This document shows, in pieces, positions 10,801 through 16,840 of a DNA stretch of 33,068 nt. Below the pieces are notes generated by a model. That model ran no database searches and was not told the origin of the DNA. It worked only from the letters and a program-made list of their open reading frames with translations. The position numbers and the translations under genes are program-made. Position 1 is the stretch's first letter. Each line of letters starts with the position of its first letter. This DNA is from Kiritimatiellota bacterium (lineage in GTDB: Bacteria > Verrucomicrobiota > Lentisphaeria > Oligosphaerales > JAADHN01). The stretch is taken from contig JAADHN010000083.1 in assembly GCA_013151865.1 (NCBI GenBank), positions 1-33,068 on the forward strand. The letters run 5' to 3'.

Positions 10801-11055
10801 GCCATCCCCGTTCGGGCGACGCCCGATGCGGAGGCGGTCCAAGTTTGGGTGCGGGAATGGAGCGAGGCTCGCGTGGACCTGCACGTGGACGGTCCTGTCC
10901 GCCTCACTTTCGAACAGTTGGCGGACGACCGGTCGTACCGTGTCCGTGTCGGAGATCGCGAACTCCGCAAGATCGCTCGGGATCGACGAGTCTCGGTGCA
11001 TGTGGCCGCCGCTGCCGCCGTCCGGCTCGAACGGGTTTTTCCAATGGCTCGGTGA
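7810..11055 (+). CDS. Large exported protein of unknown function, carbohydrate-related
   Basis: The product is 1081 residues. I do not recognise a named family. The first 25 residues form a signal peptide (MKASRTLVVLLAANGL, cut near SAA-AP). Next comes a beta-rich segment with a phrase common in mutarotase-like supersandwich domains (WPARILSLRIDGRDLLGSEG). A jelly-roll-like stretch follows around residues 170-290 (AGWEALHSC, then FPGPLVVEFRVRTRATGG, then DGQWHTLRTTLPVSG), as in carbohydrate-binding modules. The remaining ~790 residues are beta-rich and aromatic, with no recognisable catalytic signature. A GTG at 7741 overlaps the upstream stop by 4 nt, but the ATG at 7810 starts the signal peptide and is preferred. 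Its position after the GH74-like gene suggests joint transcription. Best guess is a glycan-binding or polysaccharide-acting protein. Confidence 0.75.
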   Translation: MKASRTLVVLLAANGLTTVPISAAAPQLFPSSASEKLARLTVRWEDPAKKEVFVVEGARYQCRVGTWPARILSLRIDGRDLLGSEGLDFLVMDREGGVYRPAPRNVAPRWKVWQGRKWGSARNGRARMNVWNAGLWYWDAHLLDIPMMSGAGLAAFEAEPGETVREWAFKTGDAGWEALHSCTLTPTPDGTVLLQPTGDDPYVQSPPVDFPGPLVVEFRVRTRATGGGSFYWVSDGAAGYRAQQVASVDIPADGQWHTLRTTLPVSGRLLRLRFDPPGSSGKTELAFVRLRKVAAGLDSAQGPLRGELVFHAFRDQLRIEFRCDPPDGARPPVSFIWQGADAAFAGLESLGERSVACLGRRPAAAAVLAPPGGIFDAEAGEARASLTGQRPGTWWVVRPVAAGRSLSDLFRNDIAPLPPEAVRVRNGHWLGWDPAAGLYRVSSSMDPRAYSFSSAFDVPNRRMEIEIAIRSKRPRNLMLQSRSNSGILPATVLTDSNGFMLPTPVQSCKNFGGEREEPDDSPYGDAYFPVSVRGDREEHFRIVHLFQRWGDHMLKQVTSIRFFHIYWHLSTGISESTCFTIPHFQLNGVYVRIPDYRPYSGPFWVGQPQHSCLTWPGLLQYRAGNVPVRLMYDETRFYSISPNLARFTMFFHTSDGAASARVEVMEIPQNDELRTFLRIRYEWARAVRIDDDARLQFRWLNINDKRTPELLLWTDSDGKFHTRAVRADGNPMLVGVPVAPQFAVAGSHKIPGGAHEQYSSFVLVRGFRARLGGRDIEQPHISAEYGKRNGNYWFAAPSRTLAIEPGDFIEADLMLMPSGDPTEPLLKPARERTRFGIEGPTVEKIEIGRKIADFPATIAAEDDVARCTLSGGHNALPLIVTGLSAPGVALLWENGMWMDPQSHGGDGIQVNPDGNGRYRWTFIIPLRHGMKPQLTVTRAECSTGIRRVRDVNGFPSLESDRSGTFRLRAPMLFAPGRNDVRKGSPIVGFKGEAESVRAIPVRATPDAEAVQVWVREWSEARVDLHVDGPVRLTFEQLADDRSYRVRVGDRELRKIARDRRVSVHVAAAAAVRLERVFPMAR

Positions 11056-11225
11056 GACCGGCGACGCCTCGAGGGGCTTGTTTGGGGCCTCGTTTGTGGA
11101 CGATTGTCCAGAATGGCGGGCGGCATCGCAAGCCGCTGTGCCCGGGGGGCATCGCCGGGAAACCGCGGACAGACCAAACCGAATTGCACGCCTCGGCCGT
11201 GCCGTTTTCAAAGAAAGGGTGCACC

Positions 11226-12575
11226 ATGAACAATCGTCCGAATATCGTATTGATGGTCGCGGACGACCATGGCCGGGAGGCGCTGAATTGCTACGGCAAC
11301 CCGGCGATCCGCACACCGAACCTGGATGAACTTGCCGCCAACGGCGTGCGGTTCACGAACAGCTTCTGTACCACGGCATCGTGCGCGGCCAGTCGTTCGA
11401 CCATCCTCACGGGCCTGCACAATCATGCGACCGGGACCTACGGCCACACCCACGGCTGCCATCACTTTTCCTGCTTCGAGCATGTCCGGACGCTCCCGGC
11501 GCGGCTCAAAGCGGGCGGCTACCGGACGGGGCGCGTGGGCAAGAAACACTATGCCCCGGACGGCCTGTTCCCGTTTGATTGGTCGCCGCGGGAAGGGACA
11601 TTCGGTCGCGACGACGTGCGCATGTCGGAAAACTGCCGGGGGTTCGTCCGCGAGCCTGGGCCCTTCTTTCTCTATTGGTGCTCGCGCAATCCGCACCGGG
11701 CCGGCGTCCTGGAAGAGCATCCTCTGCGTCCGAACCACTTCGGGAACCCCGCGGAATCGTTTCCCGGCGACCGTGAGCAACCGTACTCGGAAGCGGACGT
11801 ATCGATCCCGCCGTTCCTGAGCGACCTGCCGGAGGTCCGGGCGGAATTGGCCCAGTATTACCAGTCCATTGCCCGACTGGACCGGGGCGTTGGGCGCCTG
11901 CTGGCCGTGCTCCGAGAGGAGGGTAAACTGGACAATACGGTCGTGATCTACATTTCCGATAACGGCGCGGCGTTTCCCGAAGCCAAGACCACTCTCTACG
12001 AGCCGGGCATGAACCTGCCCTGCATTGTTCGTAGTCCGTTGCACCGGAACCGGGGAACGACATGCGACGGGTTGATCACGTGGGCGGACATCGCCCCCAC
12101 GGTCCTCGATTTCGCCGGACTCCTGGACACGCCGGAGGACTTTCACGGTCGGTCGTTCGGCGGAATCGTCGACCAACCGTCCCCCGCCGATTGGCGCGAA
12201 GAAGTTTTCGCCTCCCACACCTTTCACGAAATCACCAACTACTATCCGATGCGTGTGGTGCGCACAAAACGCTATAAATTCATCTGGAACATCGCCTGGA
12301 AACTGGACTATTCGTTTGCGAGCGACTTGTGGGCTTCCGCCTCGTGGCAGGCGGTCTTGCGCGCCGGGGCGGAGCGGTTCGGTTCCAGAACGGTGGACGC
12401 CTACGTGCACCGCCCCAGGTTCGAGTTGTACGACCTCGCGACCGATCCGAACGAGACGATCAATCTGGCCGGCCGCCCCGGATACCAGCAGGCGACAGCC
12501 GATTTCGTGGAGAAATTGAAGGCGTTCCAGCGCGAAACCAACGATCCTTGGCTGCACAAATGGACTTATGAATAG
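11226..12575 (+). CDS. Sulfatase, heparan N-sulfatase (SGSH/S1_8)-like
   Basis: The product is 449 residues, a full-length type I sulfatase. Asp13-Asp14 (MVADDHG) and Asp245-Asn246 (YISDNG) are the metal ligands. Cys53 in SCAASRSTILTG is the residue converted to formylglycine; the motif is CxAxR rather than the commoner CxPxR, and both are accepted by maturation enzymes. HHFSCFEHVRTLP, VGKKHYAPDGLFPFD and PFFLYWCSRNPHR align closely with my memory of human N-sulfoglucosamine sulfohydrolase, so subfamily S1_8 is likely. It would hydrolyse N- or O-sulfate from a sulfated sugar. ATG 11226 has an AAAGG-type ribosome site, and upstream in-frame codons read like non-coding DNA. The N-terminus goes straight into the core fold, so there is no signal peptide and the enzyme is probably cytoplasmic. 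Confidence 0.92.
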   Translation: MNNRPNIVLMVADDHGREALNCYGNPAIRTPNLDELAANGVRFTNSFCTTASCAASRSTILTGLHNHATGTYGHTHGCHHFSCFEHVRTLPARLKAGGYRTGRVGKKHYAPDGLFPFDWSPREGTFGRDDVRMSENCRGFVREPGPFFLYWCSRNPHRAGVLEEHPLRPNHFGNPAESFPGDREQPYSEADVSIPPFLSDLPEVRAELAQYYQSIARLDRGVGRLLAVLREEGKLDNTVVIYISDNGAAFPEAKTTLYEPGMNLPCIVRSPLHRNRGTTCDGLITWADIAPTVLDFAGLLDTPEDFHGRSFGGIVDQPSPADWREEVFASHTFHEITNYYPMRVVRTKRYKFIWNIAWKLDYSFASDLWASASWQAVLRAGAERFGSRTVDAYVHRPRFELYDLATDPNETINLAGRPGYQQATADFVEKLKAFQRETNDPWLHKWTYE

Positions 12576-12709
12576 TCCATGTCCGTTTTTCCAATTGGAC
12601 GAGTGAGGCACTGCGCCCGAGGCGGACCACGCATCCCGACTGTTGGGGGACTTCGACCAACGGGAGTACGTGCGCCGGACCAGGTCGCCGCGAGATGAGG
12701 ATGCAGCGG

Positions 12710-13864
12710 ATGAACAAAAGCTTCACCATGACGGAGCGGGTTCGAGTCGGGTGCTACTATTTCCCCAATTACCACGTCGATCCCCGCAACGAAGCGGTGC
12801 ATGGCCCGGGATGGAGTGAATGGGAGCTGGTGCGCCGGGCCGAGCCGCGTTTTCCCGGGCACACCCAGCCGTGCGTCCCTGCCTGGGGCCATGAGGACGA
12901 GGCCGATCCGCGGGTGATGTCCCGCAAGATCGACGCCGCCGCGGACCACGACATCGACTTTTGGATTTTCGACTGGTACTGGTACGACGACGGTCCATTC
13001 TTGGAACGCGGCCTCGAACAGGGCTTCCTGAACGCCCCGAACAACGACCGTCTCCGGTTCTGCTGCATGTGGGCCAACCACGACTGGCTGAACATTCATC
13101 CGGCCAGGCGCACGGATGTGCGCCAGGTTCTCTACCCAGGGCAAGTGGGCGACGCCGCGTTCGAGACGCTTACCCAACACGTGATCGACCGCTACTTTCG
13201 ACACCCTTCGCATCTGCTGATCGACGGCCGTCCCTATTTCTCGATCTACGAACTGACCCGGCTCTTGGCCGGCTTCGGGTCGGTTTCCGCGACACGGACC
13301 GCGCTGGACCGGTTCCGCGACAGAACGCGTGCCGCCGGTTTTCCGGACCTGCACCTTAATGCCGTGGTGTGGGGACGTCCTGTCCTGCCGGGGGAGGAGA
13401 AGCCCGCGGACGCTGCACGGCTCGTGGCCGATCTGGGGTTCGACAGCGTGACCTCGTATGTGTGGATCCATCACGTGCCGTTGAACGATTCCCCGTTCAC
13501 GGCCTACGAACAGGTGCGGGATGCCTATTTCCAGTACTGGGACGACGCCCGCGTTCGATTCGGCGTGCCCTATTTTCCCAATGTAACCGTGGGCTGGGAC
13601 TCGAGTCCGCGCACCGTTCAGTCCGACCGGTGGGCGCCGGTCGGCTACCCCTTCACCAACATGATCGGCGGAAGCACGCCGGCCGCCTTCGAAACCGCCC
13701 TGCGTCTGGCCCGGGACCGACTTGAAGACAGCGGGGACAAGCGCATCCTGACCGTCAACGCTTGGAACGAGTGGACCGAGGGCAGCTACCTGGAACCGGA
13801 TGCGGAGTACGGCATGGCCCGACTCGAGGCGTTGCGGGCCGTCTTCGGCGCTCCGTCCCGGTGA
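12710..13864 (+). CDS. WbsX/GH99-like domain protein
   Basis: The product is 384 residues and matches the Pfam Glyco_tran_WbsX (GH99-like) pattern along its whole length. Markers are CYYFPNYH at residue 15, GPGWSEWELVRRAEP followed by RFPGHTQP, then FWIFDWYWYDD, CCMWANHDW and NAWNEWTEGSYLEPD at 350. Related GH99 enzymes are endo-alpha-mannosidases/mannanases that use acidic residues in a TIM barrel; WbsX itself was named from O-antigen clusters. Hydrolysis of a mannose-containing glycan is therefore plausible but unproven. Four in-frame ATGs lie close together (12695, 12701, 12710, 12728). I chose 12710 because GAGG at 12697-12700 is well spaced. There is no signal peptide. It lies 134 bp after the sulfatase on the same strand, so the two may act on the same imported oligosaccharide. 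Confidence 0.85.
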   Translation: MNKSFTMTERVRVGCYYFPNYHVDPRNEAVHGPGWSEWELVRRAEPRFPGHTQPCVPAWGHEDEADPRVMSRKIDAAADHDIDFWIFDWYWYDDGPFLERGLEQGFLNAPNNDRLRFCCMWANHDWLNIHPARRTDVRQVLYPGQVGDAAFETLTQHVIDRYFRHPSHLLIDGRPYFSIYELTRLLAGFGSVSATRTALDRFRDRTRAAGFPDLHLNAVVWGRPVLPGEEKPADAARLVADLGFDSVTSYVWIHHVPLNDSPFTAYEQVRDAYFQYWDDARVRFGVPYFPNVTVGWDSSPRTVQSDRWAPVGYPFTNMIGGSTPAAFETALRLARDRLEDSGDKRILTVNAWNEWTEGSYLEPDAEYGMARLEALRAVFGAPSR

Positions 13865-13867
13865 CGG

Positions 13868-13948
13868 CTCGGTCTCCCGGCCGAGGGTTCGGTCCGGGGC
13901 CGGCGCGAGCCGGGGCGGGCGCGCGCCCGGACCGCTGCCCCGGGGCAG
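13868..13948. repeat. Three consecutive GC-rich inverted repeats
   Basis: Three separate hairpins follow the GH99-like stop within 85 nt. The first is CTCGG/CCGAG (13868-13885, 8-nt loop). The second is GGTCCGGG/CCCGGACC (13891-13933, with further GC pairing inside). The third is a perfect 14-bp palindrome CTGCCCCGGGGCAG (13935-13948). No T-run follows any of them. They may end or attenuate transcription between the GH99-like and UroD-like genes, protect the 3' end of the upstream mRNA, or be REP-type repeats. The rest of this 215-bp gap shows nothing further. Confidence 0.5.
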
Positions 13949-14079
13949 AGGTGGCGTCAAATGTCAAGAGTACCGGGAAAAGGCGTAGGGCCCACGACGA
14001 GACGGATAAAAACAGTCTCCGTGTCCGCCCTTTTCACGGATGAAATGACATTGCAGAAGCGGAGCGCTGGAGAAAACAC

Positions 14080-15126
14080 ATGACTTCGCGGGAACGTCTC
14101 TTGGCTGCTGCCCGGCATGAAAAAGTGGATCGGGTGCCGGTGGCGCCTTTCGGTCTCGGCCGTCTGCCGCCCGGCGGGGCTGTGACTCGGGAACTCATCA
14201 GCCGAACCGACCCCTTCCTTACCTGCGGTATCGGCAATCCGTTCTTGGGGAAAGCGGCCCGGGCGGAAAGTGTCCAGGACGGGAACATGACCGTCACGAC
14301 CTGGCATACCCCGCTCGGGGACCTGGTCCATAAACGGGCGCATACCGACATCACCAGCGCCACTGTCGAGTTCCCGCTCAAGACGGTGTGCGACATTGAA
14401 AAGCTGCTGTCGATCCCGTTCGAGCCGGCCGAGCCCAACCCCCCTGCTTTCCTCGCACTCAAGAACGAATTGGGCCAGGAAGGGGTGGCCCTGGCCGGGA
14501 TCGGTACGGCCGTCTGCCTGCCTGCGGCATGGTTCTCGCCGGAAGACTTCTGCCTGCTGTGGGCCGACGCGCCGGACGCCATGAAACAGTTGGTCGACGT
14601 CGCTGCCGAACGCCTGAACGATTTCGTGCTCAAGGCCTGCCGGGCCGGGGTCGCGGACTACCGGCTCGTGGGCGGCGAATACGTCACGGTACAGCTGGGG
14701 CCTTCCGCCGTTCCCGACCTGCTCCGTGGACCGGACGCCGAGCTGGTGGAAATCATCCACCGCCACGGCGGCATTGCGTATTACCACAATCACGGTCCGT
14801 GCATGGGGTTCCTGGACGATTTCGCCGGACTCGGCATCGACTACCTCGACCCGCTCGAAGCACCGCCGTGGGGCGACGCCGACCTCGCAAAAGCGGCGGC
14901 AGCGCTCCGAAGTCGAGTTTGCATGGTCGGCAACCTGGATGACATGGAAGTGATCGAACGCCTGTCCGAAGCGGAGGTCAAAGCCATTGCCACGGAACGA
15001 TTGGAGGCCGCCGGGACACGCGGCTTCGTGCTCGGCGGCACGGCCTCCGGAACCTACACGGAGCCCGCCGCGCGAAACTTCATCGCCATGGTCGACGTGG
15101 CCGAAAACTTCGGATGGCATGACTGA
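14080..15126 (+). CDS. Uroporphyrinogen decarboxylase-like (MtaA/CmuA-type) protein
   Basis: The product is 348 residues. The N-terminus (MTSRERLLAAARHEKVDRVP) and C-terminus (GNLDDMEVIERLSEAEV, then GTRGFVLGGTASGTYTEP) are typical of the UroD superfamily. The RQAGR substrate motif of haem-pathway HemE is absent, so this is not uroporphyrinogen decarboxylase. His236, His238 and Cys241 (YHNHGPC) lie where UroD-like methyltransferases carry zinc ligands for thiol methyl transfer; that assignment is inference. UroD-like proteins of unknown role are, from memory, frequent in sulfatase and glycosidase neighbourhoods of planctomycetes and relatives. ATG 14080 has GGAG upstream at good spacing. There is no signal peptide, so it is cytoplasmic. 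Possible roles are O-demethylation of a methylated sugar or an uncharacterised decarboxylation/retro-aldol step. Confidence 0.8.
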   Translation: MTSRERLLAAARHEKVDRVPVAPFGLGRLPPGGAVTRELISRTDPFLTCGIGNPFLGKAARAESVQDGNMTVTTWHTPLGDLVHKRAHTDITSATVEFPLKTVCDIEKLLSIPFEPAEPNPPAFLALKNELGQEGVALAGIGTAVCLPAAWFSPEDFCLLWADAPDAMKQLVDVAAERLNDFVLKACRAGVADYRLVGGEYVTVQLGPSAVPDLLRGPDAELVEIIHRHGGIAYYHNHGPCMGFLDDFAGLGIDYLDPLEAPPWGDADLAKAAAALRSRVCMVGNLDDMEVIERLSEAEVKAIATERLEAAGTRGFVLGGTASGTYTEPAARNFIAMVDVAENFGWHD

Positions 15127-15219
15127 CTCGGGAGACGACGAGCGCATCAAGAGCGCAAGAGCGGCAACTGTTCCGGAAGTCCTCGGCGATCGGCGGACGG
15201 GAGCCGACGCCCACAACCC

Positions 15220-15226
15220 AAGGAGG
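15220..15226 (+). promoter_or_regulatory. Strong Shine-Dalgarno site for the beta-CASP gene
   Basis: AAGGAGG lies 4 nt before ATG 15231, an almost perfect anti-16S match. It fixes the start and shows that this organism uses classical ribosome sites. Confidence 0.8.
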
Positions 15227-15230
15227 TACC

Positions 15231-16637
15231 ATGAACGTTTCTTTCCAGTCTTTCGGCGGCGCGCGTGAGGTGACCGGTTCCAAACACCTGCTGCGCGTCG
15301 ACGGCCGGAACGTCCTGCTGGATTGCGGCATGTTCCAGGGGCGTCGGGCCGAGGCCTTCGAGAAAAACCGGCGCCTGCCGTTCGCTCCGGCGGAACTCGA
15401 TTGCGTGGTGCTCAGTCACGGCCACCTTGATCACTGTGGAAACCTGCCCAGCCTGCCGCTCGACGGGTACGACGGGAACGTTTATGCGACCCCGGCCAGT
15501 CGCGACATTGCCAACTTGATCCTTATGGATACGGCCCACATCATGGCCAAGGACTACGAGTGGCTGAGTCGTCACGAACCGGGCAAGAAAGCCTATCGCC
15601 CCATCTACACCGAGCGCGATGTGGTCCGCGTTCTGGATCATTTCATCACCGTCAACTACCGCCGGCCGTTTCCGCTCTGCTCCGGGGTCGCTTGCGAATT
15701 CCGCAATTCCGGGCACATCCTGGGGTCCGCTGTCGCCACAGTGACGTTTCGGGACGGAAGTCGTGAGCGGCGGGTCGCTTTCACCGGCGACCTCGGCCGG
15801 CCGGGAATGCCGATCATTCCGGATCCCGAACCGCTGCCCGAAGCCGATTACCTGATCTGCGAAAGCACGTACGGCAACCGACGGCACGACCCGCTCGAAC
15901 ACGCCCGGCGTCAATTGGCTGAAGTCATTCGAGACACGGTCGACAAAGGCGGCAAAGTCATTATTCCGTCGTTTGCCGTGGGCCGCACCCAGGAGCTGGT
16001 TTATTTCCTCCACCTGCTCAAGGACGAAAAGAAGATACCGGACCTCGACGTGTTCGTGGACAGCCCCATGGCGGTGAATGCCACCGGGATTTTCAAGGTT
16101 CACCAGGAATGTTACAACGAGACCGTGCGGCAGGCCTTCCTGGACCATCACAAGGACCCGTTCGGGTTCAACAAGCTGCACTACATTACCGATGTCGAGG
16201 ATTCCAAGAAGCTCAATGACCGGCTCGACCCGTGTATCATCATATCGAGCAGCGGTATGTGCGAGGCCGGAAGAATCCTGCATCACCTCAAGAACAACAT
16301 TGCCGACTCGCGGAATACGATTCTCATTGTCGGCTTCATGGCGGCGCACACTTTGGGACGCGCCATTGCGGACCGGAAGTCGACAGTGAAGATCTTCGGG
16401 ACCCCGTATCCATTGCGTGCCCGGGTCAAGATTCTCAACACGTTCAGTGCGCACGCGGACTTCGAAGACATTCGGTCGTACGTGGCTGCCATGAACCTGG
16501 ACCGGCTCCGGCGGGTGTTTCTGGTGCATGGCGAGCCCGCCGCGCTGGAGCACCTTGCCCAGGTGTTGCTCGAGGTCGGGGTTCGGGCCGTCACAATCGT
16601 CGAACCGGCGGAGACGTACGAACTCGATCTGGCGTAG
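15231..16637 (+). CDS. MBL-fold beta-CASP RNA-processing nuclease family protein
   Basis: The product is 468 residues. The metallo-beta-lactamase zinc motif HGHLDH is at residues 63-68, His162 lies in SGHILGSA and Asp187 in FTGDLG. The beta-CASP and RMMBL segments follow with IPSFAVGRTQE (245-255), SSSGMCEAGRILHHL (339-353), NTFSAHAD (403-410) and LVHGE (431-435). All expected zinc ligands of the CPSF73-type family are present. Members cut RNA as endonucleases or 5' exonucleases; the length (450-470) fits the bacterial YSH1-like branch rather than RNase J. The substrate in this organism is unknown. It stands 104 bp after the UroD-like gene and 203 bp before priA and has no visible functional link to either. 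Confidence 0.93.
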   Translation: MNVSFQSFGGAREVTGSKHLLRVDGRNVLLDCGMFQGRRAEAFEKNRRLPFAPAELDCVVLSHGHLDHCGNLPSLPLDGYDGNVYATPASRDIANLILMDTAHIMAKDYEWLSRHEPGKKAYRPIYTERDVVRVLDHFITVNYRRPFPLCSGVACEFRNSGHILGSAVATVTFRDGSRERRVAFTGDLGRPGMPIIPDPEPLPEADYLICESTYGNRRHDPLEHARRQLAEVIRDTVDKGGKVIIPSFAVGRTQELVYFLHLLKDEKKIPDLDVFVDSPMAVNATGIFKVHQECYNETVRQAFLDHHKDPFGFNKLHYITDVEDSKKLNDRLDPCIIISSSGMCEAGRILHHLKNNIADSRNTILIVGFMAAHTLGRAIADRKSTVKIFGTPYPLRARVKILNTFSAHADFEDIRSYVAAMNLDRLRRVFLVHGEPAALEHLAQVLLEVGVRAVTIVEPAETYELDLA

Positions 16638-16840
16638 GGCGCCTGTGGCGGACCCACCCCCTTGCGGCCGGGACGCGGGGTGAGGCGGCCTTGTCCGGTC
16701 CCGTTTTCGGGGATTTCCCTGTCGACCGATCTCCCTCGCCCGGAGAACGCCCGGCAGGGCGGCCGTGAGGGAAAGAATTTGGGGAGGAGCGAGTTCGCGC
16801 CTCCCGGAGGGGCGCCCGCAAGCCAGGGACCAACCTGCAC

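Noticed and set aside
10482-11225. N-terminal extension of the sulfatase by about 248 codons
   Set aside because: The extension overlaps the upstream gene out of frame and reads as Arg/Pro-rich noise. The sulfatase fold starts at once after ATG 11226.
12739-12748. tRNA T-loop-like GGTTCGAGTC
   Set aside because: It lies in the coding start of the GH99-like gene and no acceptor or anticodon stem surrounds it.
14080-15126. Calling the UroD-like gene hemE
   Set aside because: The N-terminal RQAGR motif needed by uroporphyrinogen decarboxylase is absent and no haem genes are nearby.
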